In this document: piece after piece, positions 26,849 to 33,104 of the stretch | Position numbering within the stretch: the first letter of the stretch is position 1 | Layout: every line of letters starts with the position of its first letter | Origin: an uncultured Flavobacteriaceae bacterium | Lineage (GTDB): Bacteria > Bacteroidota > Bacteroidia > Flavobacteriales > Flavobacteriaceae | NCBI GenBank assembly: GCA_938073895.1 | Contig: CALJFB010000019.1 | Coordinates: 1-33,104, forward strand | Length of the DNA: 33,104 bases | Direction: 5' to 3' | Translations under genes and position numbers: made by a program | Notes under the pieces: generated by a model | What the model was told of the DNA's origin: nothing | What the model saw: the letters and a program-made list of their open reading frames with translations, nothing else | Databases searched by the model: none

Positions 26849-26922
26849 ATATCAAAAAGTTATCAGGTTACAGCTTAATACTGTTTTAGGTTAATGTTTA
26901 TATTTTTAATAATTTGAAAAAA

Positions 26923-28251
26923 TTAACGCATATTCTTCATAGCTTGCATCATTTTCTTTCCGCCGCCGCCTTGCATCATTTTCATCATTTTACTCATTTG
27001 TTCGAATTGCTTTAACAATTGATTAACTTGAGTTACAGAGGTTCCTGAACCTTTTCCAATTCGTTTTTTACGACTTGCATTAATTACACTTGGGTTAGTT
27101 CTTTCTTCAACCGTCATAGAATGAATTATAGCTTCAATACCTTTAAAAGCATCATCGTCTATATCTACATCTTTCATCATTTTACCTGCACCAGGAATCA
27201 TCCCAATAAGGTCTTTCATGTTACCCATTTTTTTAATTTGCTGAATCTGCTTTAAGAAATCATCAAACCCAAATTGGTTTTTTGCAATCTTTTTTTGAAG
27301 TTTTCTAGCTTCTACTTCGTCAAATTGATCTTGTGCTCTTTCAACTAAAGAAACAACATCTCCCATACCAAGTATACGGTCTGCCATACGAGATGGATAG
27401 AAAATATCTATAGCTTCCATTTTCTCTCCAGTACCAATAAATTTAATTGGCTTATTTACAACAGATTTAATAGAAATTGCAGCTCCACCACGCGTATCTC
27501 CATCTAATTTTGTAAGAATTACACCATCAAAATTTAAAATATCATTAAAAGCTTTTGCTGTATTTACAGCATCTTGACCTGTCATAGAATCCACAACAAA
27601 TAATGTTTCTTGTGGCTCTATTGCTTTATGAATATCCGAAATTTCTGCCATCATGGCTTTATCTACAGCTAAACGTCCAGCGGTATCTATAATTACTACA
27701 TTATGTCCGTTTTCTTTTGCATGTGCTATACCAGCTTGTGCAATTGCAACAGGATTAGTATTACCTCTATCACTAAAAACATCTACATTAATTTGCTCTC
27801 CAACTACATGTAATTGGTCTACTGCGGCAGGTCTGTAAACATCACAAGCTACCAATAAAGGTTTCTTTGTTTTTTTGTTTTTTAAGAAATTAGCCAGCTT
27901 TCCAGAAAAGGTTGTTTTACCAGAACCTTGTAAACCAGACATTAAAATTACAGTTGGTTTTCCAGATAGGTTTAGGCCTTCTGCATCTCCACCCATAAGT
28001 TCGGTAAGCTCGTCCTTAACAATCTTGACCATTAATTGACCTGGCTGAAGTGTTGTTAATACGTTCTGACCTAAAGCTTTATCTTTTACACGAGCGGTAA
28101 AATCTTTAGCTATTTTAAAGTTAACATCGGCATCTAAAAGCGCTCTACGTACTTCTTTTAAAGTTTCGGCAACGTTTACTTCTGTAATGCTACCATGACC
28201 TTTTAGTACATGTAGTGCTTTATCTAACTTTTCGCTTAAATTATTAAACAT
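26923..28251 (-). CDS. ffh: Signal recognition particle protein Ffh
   Basis: Ffh is the GTPase of the signal recognition particle; with 4.5S RNA it delivers nascent membrane proteins to FtsY and the Sec channel. It has 442 residues. The N domain is residues 1-90. The G domain has Walker A GLQGSGKT (106-113), DTAGRL, and TKLDGDTRGGA. The M domain from about 300 ends in a methionine-rich tail with MSKMMKMMQGGGGKKMMQAM for signal-sequence binding, and SKKRIGKGSGTSV-like RNA-binding residues (here SRKKRIGKGSGTSV). A TAAATTTG box 58 nt upstream is a likely promoter. The 4.5S RNA gene is not in this window as far as I can tell. Confidence 0.98.
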   Translation of the reverse strand: MFNNLSEKLDKALHVLKGHGSITEVNVAETLKEVRRALLDADVNFKIAKDFTARVKDKALGQNVLTTLQPGQLMVKIVKDELTELMGGDAEGLNLSGKPTVILMSGLQGSGKTTFSGKLANFLKNKKTKKPLLVACDVYRPAAVDQLHVVGEQINVDVFSDRGNTNPVAIAQAGIAHAKENGHNVVIIDTAGRLAVDKAMMAEISDIHKAIEPQETLFVVDSMTGQDAVNTAKAFNDILNFDGVILTKLDGDTRGGAAISIKSVVNKPIKFIGTGEKMEAIDIFYPSRMADRILGMGDVVSLVERAQDQFDEVEARKLQKKIAKNQFGFDDFLKQIQQIKKMGNMKDLIGMIPGAGKMMKDVDIDDDAFKGIEAIIHSMTVEERTNPSVINASRKKRIGKGSGTSVTQVNQLLKQFEQMSKMMKMMQGGGGKKMMQAMKNMR

Positions 28252-28309
28252 AGTATTTTAGTCTTCAGTTATCAGTCTGCAGTAAGCATTCTGAGTTTTA
28301 AATGAATTG

Positions 28310-28317
28310 CAAATTTA
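28310..28317 (-). promoter_or_regulatory. ffh -7 box (TAAATTTG)
   Basis: This is an exact match to TAnnTTTG on the minus strand, 58 nt before the ffh start. A TTC rather than TTG occurs 20 nt upstream of it. Confidence 0.55.
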
Positions 28318-28715
28318 AGTGTTTTTGGTGGGATTTTGAAGTTTTTTAAAGATGAAATAATTAGCTAATTTAGCTTAACAATAAAAGTTAAATATAATTC
28401 TAAAAAAAAAGATAAATAAAGTTCTAAATACACTTATTATAGTTCTAATGGTTCACTTTTTATTAGTTGCTATAAAGACAACAAAAGTATTTATCTTTCT
28501 AAAACCTACAATACCATTAATTACTTAAATTTAGAAAATAAGATTATTTTTTAACGATTCAATTTACAATATATACCATTTACTTAAATTAAGAAAAATA
28601 CATTATACATCACAGAACAAATGCATGATGATAACTTAATTATTAGCTAAACATTTTTAAATATTGATGCTAATTTTGGTATGTAAACCCCTAAATTAAA
28701 ACTTTAGAAAAATAA
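28318..28715. other. AT-rich intergenic region between the arginase gene and ffh
   Basis: About 400 bp with very high AT content. I see no ORF with coding character, no RNA fold beyond chance and no mobile-element end. Two TTCTAAA-type short repeats occur but are not convincing. Confidence 0.5.
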
Positions 28716-28753
28716 AAATCCTCATTCTAATTAATCAATTAGAATGAGGATTT
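28716..28753 (-). terminator. Arginase gene intrinsic terminator
   Basis: A perfect 17-bp stem (28716-28732 with 28737-28753), four-base loop, followed on the minus strand by TTTTTATTTTT counting the stem end. It lies 40 nt after the arginase stop. It is the longest hairpin in the window. Confidence 0.92.
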
Positions 28754-28792
28754 CTGAAACAATTCCTATCATAAAATGACTACAAGTAAAAG

Positions 28793-29752
28793 CTATTTAA
28801 GAGCATCTTTTAAAACTTTAGTTACATTATCTAATACTTCAAAAGCTGTTTCTGCCATTTTATTTCCTTTTGTATCCAACAAAGGATTCACTTCTACAAA
28901 TTCTAAACAAATTACTTTTTTAGTTTCTAAAAACTTATTTATAATTTGTATAACTTCATATTGATCAAACCCTTTTGGCACTGGAGTTCCAGTTCCGTAG
29001 GATATGGCGTCGCAATCCATACTATCTACATCAAAAGACACATATATATAATCGCAATCTTTTAATTGCTCTATAGCTTCGTTTACACATGTATTAAGGG
29101 TTCTATATCTTACTTCTGAAACTTTATAATTTTTAATACCAAGTTTCTCTATTTGCTTATCTTCTGGTTCTTCGGTATCTCTAACTCCAAAAAAGATAAG
29201 GTCTTCTGGCTTAACTTTAGCTCCAACGCAACCTATATTTTTTATTCCAGTCCAATGTTCTTCGGTTTCAGAGGTAACTGTATTAATTTTACAGTCCATA
29301 TTATCTTCAGACAAAGCTGCTGCTAATGGCATACCATGGATATTTCCAGAAGGCGATGTGTATGGCGAATGTAAATCTGCATGAGCATCTATCCAAATGA
29401 CACCTAATCTCTTATTTGGATACGCTTTTTTAATACCACTAATAGTTCCTAAAGCTGACGAATGGTCTCCAGACAAAACTAAAGGAAAATTATTATTTTC
29501 GATATTTTTACAAACAGTGTTAGAAACTCTAATACAATGAGAGTGTATATTCTTTATACGTTTGGCAAAAGAATTTTTTGTTTTATTATAAATCGATTGA
29601 TTTTCAGTTTCAATATCTTCAGAATCAAATTGGGTAAAGTAATTGTTATTTGCATTTATTGCAGCAATTTCGATAGCATCTATCCCCATATCTGAGCCTC
29701 TTGTTCCTGCTCCTATATCTGATCTGTTTTTTAAAATCTTAATTGGTTTCAT
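28793..29752 (-). CDS. Arginase family hydrolase (probable arginase)
   Basis: The protein (319 residues) is a member of the ureohydrolase family; the probable reaction is arginine to ornithine plus urea with two Mn ions. The metal ligands are complete: His97 in SGDHSSALG, Asp122, His124 and Asp126 in DAHADLHSP, and Asp241 and Asp243 in SFDVDSMDCD. Glu287 in LEFVEVNPLLD matches the arginase Glu that binds the guanidinium. Position 128 is His where classical arginases have Asn130, and the canonical DP after the second motif is DC, so the substrate is not certain; agmatinase or another ureohydrolase is possible. It lies downstream of gltA, whose terminator ends 16 nt before its start. Confidence 0.88.
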   Translation of the reverse strand: MKPIKILKNRSDIGAGTRGSDMGIDAIEIAAINANNNYFTQFDSEDIETENQSIYNKTKNSFAKRIKNIHSHCIRVSNTVCKNIENNNFPLVLSGDHSSALGTISGIKKAYPNKRLGVIWIDAHADLHSPYTSPSGNIHGMPLAAALSEDNMDCKINTVTSETEEHWTGIKNIGCVGAKVKPEDLIFFGVRDTEEPEDKQIEKLGIKNYKVSEVRYRTLNTCVNEAIEQLKDCDYIYVSFDVDSMDCDAISYGTGTPVPKGFDQYEVIQIINKFLETKKVICLEFVEVNPLLDTKGNKMAETAFEVLDNVTKVLKDALK

Positions 29753-29768
29753 CTAAATATATATTAAA

Positions 29769-29798
29769 AAAGCTTCATAGTAATTACTATGAAGCTTT
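29769..29798 (-). terminator. gltA intrinsic terminator
   Basis: A 13-bp perfect stem (29769-29781 with 29786-29798), loop AATT, followed on the minus strand by TTTTTTAATAT counting the stem end. It lies 18 nt after the gltA stop, squeezed before the arginase start. Confidence 0.9.
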
Positions 29799-29816
29799 GC
29801 TTTTTTACTTGAAATA

Positions 29817-31103
29817 TTATCTGTTCTCTGCAGTTTTAAATTCCCTGTGAGTTTCACCTGTATAAATTTGTCTTGGTCTTCCAATTGGTTCTTTACGTAA
29901 ACGCATTTCTCTCCATTGTGCAATCCAACCTGGCAAACGTCCTAATGCAAACATAACAGTAAACATCTCTACAGGAATTCCCATAGCTCTATAAATAATT
30001 CCAGAGTAGAAATCTACGTTAGGATATAATTTACGGTCTACAAAATAAGGATCACTTAAAGCTTCTGTTGCTAAGCCTTTTGCAATATCTAAAACTGGAT
30101 CTTCAACACCTAAATCTGCTAAAACTTCATCTGCTGCAACTTTAATAATTTTTGCTCTTGGATCAAAGTTTTTATAAACTCTATGTCCGAAGCCCATTAA
30201 ACGGAAAGGATCCTGTTTATCTTTAGCTTTAGCCATAAACTTTTTAGTATCGCCACCATCTTCTTTAATAGCTTCTAACATTTCTAAAACAGCTTGATTT
30301 GCACCACCATGTAATGGTCCCCAAAGTGCTGATATTCCTGCTGATAATGAAGCATATAATCCTGCGTGAGAAGATCCTACAATTCTAACAGTAGATGTTG
30401 AACAGTTCTGTTCGTGATCTGCATGTAAGATTAATAATTTGTCTAAGGCATTATATAAAACATCGTTTTGTACGTAATCTTCATTTGGCTTTTCAAACAT
30501 CATTTTTAAGATGTTTTCTACATAACCTAAATTTTTACTTCCATAATTTAATGGCTGTCCTTGAGTTTTACGCATAGTCCAAGCTACTAATACTGGAAAT
30601 TTAGCCAGTATTTTAACAATAGAATGGTACATATCCTCTTCTGAGTCTACATTTACTGAAGATGGATTAAATGCTGTAAGTGCACTTGTTAAAGAAGATA
30701 AAACTCCCATAGGATGTGCCGACTTTGGAAAAGCATCTAAGATTTTCTTTAAGTCTTCATCTACGTGAGATTCTTCTTTAATATCGTTATGGAATTTATC
30801 TAACTCAACTTTTGTTGGTAATTCTCCAAAAATCAATAAATAAGCTGTTTCTAAAAAATCTGCCTTATCTGCTAAATCCTCTATAGCATAACCTCTATAT
30901 CTTAAAACACCTTCTTCTCCATTTAAAAATGTAATAGCACTTTCACAAGCTCCTGTATTTTTATATCCAGGATCTATAGTTGTTACTCCACCAGTAACAC
31001 TTCTTAATGCTTTTATATCTATTCCAACTTCGTTTTCCGTACCAACTATTAACGGAAATTCGTGTTTCTGTCCGTTAATTTCTAAGGTTGCTTTATTTGA
31101 CAT
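29817..31103 (-). CDS. gltA: Citrate synthase (type II)
   Basis: The enzyme condenses oxaloacetate and acetyl-CoA to citrate, the entry to the TCA cycle. At 428 residues it is of the long hexameric Gram-negative kind. The first active-site His lies in the block GPLHGGANQAVLEML, the second in MGFGHRVYKNFDPRAK, and the catalytic Asp in VDFYSGIIYRAMG. LHADHEQNCSTSTVR and LGRLPGWIAQWREM are also typical. The start MSNKATLEINGQKHEFPL is usual for the family. A hairpin separates it from arginase. The order carA, eno, gltA on one strand is, as I recall, common in Flavobacteriaceae. Confidence 0.98.
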   Translation of the reverse strand: MSNKATLEINGQKHEFPLIVGTENEVGIDIKALRSVTGGVTTIDPGYKNTGACESAITFLNGEEGVLRYRGYAIEDLADKADFLETAYLLIFGELPTKVELDKFHNDIKEESHVDEDLKKILDAFPKSAHPMGVLSSLTSALTAFNPSSVNVDSEEDMYHSIVKILAKFPVLVAWTMRKTQGQPLNYGSKNLGYVENILKMMFEKPNEDYVQNDVLYNALDKLLILHADHEQNCSTSTVRIVGSSHAGLYASLSAGISALWGPLHGGANQAVLEMLEAIKEDGGDTKKFMAKAKDKQDPFRLMGFGHRVYKNFDPRAKIIKVAADEVLADLGVEDPVLDIAKGLATEALSDPYFVDRKLYPNVDFYSGIIYRAMGIPVEMFTVMFALGRLPGWIAQWREMRLRKEPIGRPRQIYTGETHREFKTAENR

Positions 31104-31234
31104 ATATTTTGTGATTTATCGTAATTATTATAACTGATGTAAATTTACAAAAACTATAACGATTTATAAAGGGCTTTTAAATGGTTTTAACAATTTTTGT
31201 ATCAGAAAAACTTATAGTTATCATAAAAAAAATA

Positions 31235-31263
31235 AAGCTCTACTAAAAATAATAGTAGAGCTT
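31235..31263 (-). terminator. eno intrinsic terminator
   Basis: A perfect 11-bp stem (31235-31245 with 31253-31263) with a seven-base loop, followed on the minus strand by TATTTTTTTTATG. It lies 24 nt after the eno stop. Confidence 0.9.
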
Positions 31264-31286
31264 GGATTTGATGTTATAATAAAAAT

Positions 31287-32579
31287 TTATTTCTTTATTT
31301 TAAAAGCATTTTCTTTAGGGAAATATGCAACAGCTCCTAGTTCTTCCTCAATTCTAATTAATTGATTGTATTTAGCCATACGATCACTTCTTGAAGCAGA
31401 ACCTGTTTTAATTTGACCGCAGTTTAATGCTACGGCTAAGTCTGCAATAGTATTATCTTCTGTTTCACCAGATCTATGAGACATTACAGATGTATAACCT
31501 GCATTATGAGCCATGTTTACAGCGGCAATAGTTTCAGTTAAAGTTCCAATTTGGTTTACTTTAATTAAGATTGAATTGGCAATGTTTTCCTTAATTCCAC
31601 GAGATAAACGATCTACATTTGTTACAAATAAATCGTCTCCAACTAATTGGACAGAATCTCCAACTTGCTCTGTAAGGTATTTCCAACCTTCCCAATCGTT
31701 TTCGTCCATACCATCTTCAATTGAGATAATTGGATAATTACGAGATAGCTCAGCTAAATAGTCTGCTTGTTCTTTACTTGATCTTATTTTTCCCGTCTCA
31801 CCTTCAAATTTAGAATAATCGTACTTGCCATCTACATAAAATTCTGCTGCTGCGCAATCTAAGGCAATCATAACATCGTTTCCTAATGTGTAACCTGCGT
31901 TTTTAACTGCTAAAGCAATAGTATCTAGAGCATCTTCTGTTCCATCTAATGTTGGAGCAAAGCCACCTTCATCACCAACTGCGGTACTTAAACCACGATC
32001 GTGTAATACTTTTTTAAGGTGATGAAAAATTTCAGTACCCATTTGTAAAGCGTGAGAAAAATTATCTGCTTTTACTGGCATTACCATAAACTCTTGAAAT
32101 GCAATAGGTGCATCACTATGAGAACCACCATTAATGATATTCATCATTGGTACTGGTAAAGTATTAGCAGAAACGCCACCAATATATCTGTATAAAGGCA
32201 TACTTAATTCTGCTGCTGCTGCTTTAGCAACTGCTAAAGAAACACCTAAAATAGCATTAGCTCCTAGTTTAGATTTATTAAGTGTACCATCTATTTCGCA
32301 CATTAGTTTATCTATAAAGTTTTGTTCGAAAACATTAACTCCTAATAATTCTTGTGCTAATATTTGGTTTACATTATCGACTGCTTTAGAGACACCTTTA
32401 CCCATAAATTTATCTCCACCATCACGAAGCTCTACCGCTTCATGTTCTCCAGTTGAAGCTCCAGATGGTACTGCTGCTCTTCCAATATATCCATTTTCTG
32501 TCTCTACATCTACCTCTACAGTTGGGTTTCCTCTTGAATCAAAAATTTGTCTTGCATGTAGGTTAATAATGATACTCAT
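31287..32579 (-). CDS. eno: Enolase
   Basis: Enolase interconverts 2-phosphoglycerate and phosphoenolpyruvate in glycolysis and gluconeogenesis and is also part of the RNA degradosome in some bacteria. It has 430 residues, the normal length. Seen motifs are [34 protein letters not shown] (mobile loop), [10 protein letters not shown] (proton donor Glu region), [24 protein letters not shown] (Mg Asp), [12 protein letters not shown] (catalytic Lys) and [18 protein letters not shown]. The start [11 protein letters not shown] is usual. A TAAATTAG box (one mismatch) with a TTG 19 nt upstream lies about 30 nt before the start. It has its own terminator, and the carA stop is 148 bp upstream. Confidence 0.98.
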   Translation of the reverse strand: MSIIINLHARQIFDSRGNPTVEVDVETENGYIGRAAVPSGASTGEHEAVELRDGGDKFMGKGVSKAVDNVNQILAQELLGVNVFEQNFIDKLMCEIDGTLNKSKLGANAILGVSLAVAKAAAAELSMPLYRYIGGVSANTLPVPMMNIINGGSHSDAPIAFQEFMVMPVKADNFSHALQMGTEIFHHLKKVLHDRGLSTAVGDEGGFAPTLDGTEDALDTIALAVKNAGYTLGNDVMIALDCAAAEFYVDGKYDYSKFEGETGKIRSSKEQADYLAELSRNYPIISIEDGMDENDWEGWKYLTEQVGDSVQLVGDDLFVTNVDRLSRGIKENIANSILIKVNQIGTLTETIAAVNMAHNAGYTSVMSHRSGETEDNTIADLAVALNCGQIKTGSASRSDRMAKYNQLIRIEEELGAVAYFPKENAFKIKK

Positions 32580-32692
32580 ATATTAAAATTTAGATTTATT
32601 ACGTGCTCCTAATTTACACTATATTTACAAAATCACAATAATACAAGTGATTTTAAAAAGTATAAACAAACGAAGACGGTTTATTTAAAATA

Positions 32693-32724
32693 AAAATCAG
32701 TAAAACACAAGCTTTACTGATTTT
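32693..32724 (-). terminator. carA intrinsic terminator
   Basis: A perfect 12-bp stem (32693-32704 with 32713-32724) with an eight-base loop, 3 nt after the carA stop; the minus-strand tail is TTTTATTTTAAA counting the stem end. Confidence 0.88.
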
Positions 32725-32727
32725 GTT

Positions 32728-33104
32728 TTATTTAGTTGATTTAATATTTGCAATAAATTCATCAAATAAATAGGATGAATCATGTGGTCCAGGACTTGCT
32801 TCTGGGTGATATTGTACAGAAAAAACATTTTTATTTTTCATTCTAATTCCTGCAACAGTATGATCATTTAGATGCACATGTGTAATTTCTACATTATCAT
32901 TCGCTTCCGTTTCTTCTCTATTGATGGCAAAACCGTGATTTTGAGAAGTAATCTCTCCTTTACCAGTCAAAAGGTTCTTTACAGGATGATTAATTCCTCT
33001 ATGACCATTATGCATTTTGTAGGTAGATATTCCGTTTGCCAATGCAATTACTTGATGTCCTAAACAAATACCAAATAAAGGCAAATCTCTTTTGATAATT
33101 TCTT
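32728..33104 (-). CDS. carA: Carbamoyl-phosphate synthase small subunit, C-terminal part (partial)
   Basis: The last 125 codons of carA are visible; the 5' part lies beyond the right edge, and the frame stays open through [17 protein letters not shown]. This is the class I glutamine amidotransferase domain, which releases ammonia from glutamine for the large subunit CarB; the product feeds arginine and pyrimidine synthesis. The nucleophile Cys lies in FGICLGHQ, and the catalytic His-Glu pair in [25 protein letters not shown] and SQNHGFAI are typical CarA segments. It ends in its own terminator before eno. No missing residue is seen in the visible part. Confidence 0.96.
   Translation of the reverse strand, partial: EIIKRDLPLFGICLGHQVIALANGISTYKMHNGHRGINHPVKNLLTGKGEITSQNHGFAINREETEANDNVEITHVHLNDHTVAGIRMKNKNVFSVQYHPEASPGPHDSSYLFDEFIANIKSTK

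Noticed and set aside
29753..29761. A TATATTTA box one base before the arginase ATG
   Set aside because: A promoter here would start transcription inside the gene; the match has a mismatch and the region is the U-rich tail of the gltA terminator.
32134..32586. A 150-codon plus-strand ORF opposite eno
   Set aside because: It is antisense to a fully conserved enolase and has no sequence character of its own; long antisense frames are expected opposite well-conserved genes.

Overview
The window is a 33 kb stretch of a low-GC chromosome from the phylum Bacteroidota, most likely a marine member of the family Flavobacteriaceae. The reasons are the fused secDF gene, the TAnnTTTG-type -7 promoter boxes, the near absence of Shine-Dalgarno sequences, a very large secreted repeat protein of the type IX secretion/gliding type, a queE and an mdh of typical Bacteroidota sequence, and a stand-alone reg_prop lipoprotein. 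I see no tRNA, rRNA, CRISPR array, insertion sequence, integrase or phage gene.

Layout. 1-3277 (minus): a small secreted protein of unknown function followed 4 nt later by the first 933 codons of a giant secreted adhesin (signal peptide, CUB-like, PKD, P domain, then 79-residue tandem repeats) that runs off the left edge. 3426-7622 (plus): folE, cysS, yidD, lgt and a DUF192 lipoprotein, interrupted between yidD and lgt by a structured intergenic element. 7814-10195 (plus): two GNAT acetyltransferases with TTG starts flanking a seven-bladed reg_prop propeller lipoprotein, followed by a second copy of the intergenic element in the opposite orientation. 10681-19615 (minus): secDF, an unknown exported protein with a GTG start, a DUF4412 protein, mdh, gyrB and queE. 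19716-24983 (plus): a HerA-like ATPase (DUF853), an unknown lipoprotein, a small membrane protein, a cupin, an alpha/beta hydrolase, rluF and a VOC protein. 24969-33104 (minus): a TIGR02206-type membrane protein, folD, ffh, arginase, gltA, eno and the 3' part of carA.

Most genes are housekeeping: translation (cysS, rluF), protein export and lipoprotein maturation (secDF, ffh, yidD, lgt), central carbon (mdh, gltA, eno), one-carbon, pterin and deazaguanine chemistry (folD, folE, queE), DNA supercoiling (gyrB) and nitrogen (carA, arginase). Seven minus-strand units end in strong hairpins with U-tracts, whereas I found none on the plus strand.

The parts that deserve a second look are: (1) two homologous, oppositely oriented, structured intergenic elements at 5929-6112 and 10349-10436, the first with two mutually exclusive pairings; (2) three genes (rluF, queE and the GTG-start gene at 14427) whose -7 promoter box lies 4-6 nt before the start codon, implying leaderless mRNAs; (3) the adhesin repeats, with an exact 237-bp period and mosaic identity; (4) the linked unknown lipoprotein/membrane protein/His-less cupin/hydrolase group. 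None is a proven new system; the structured element is the strongest candidate for unexplained biology.
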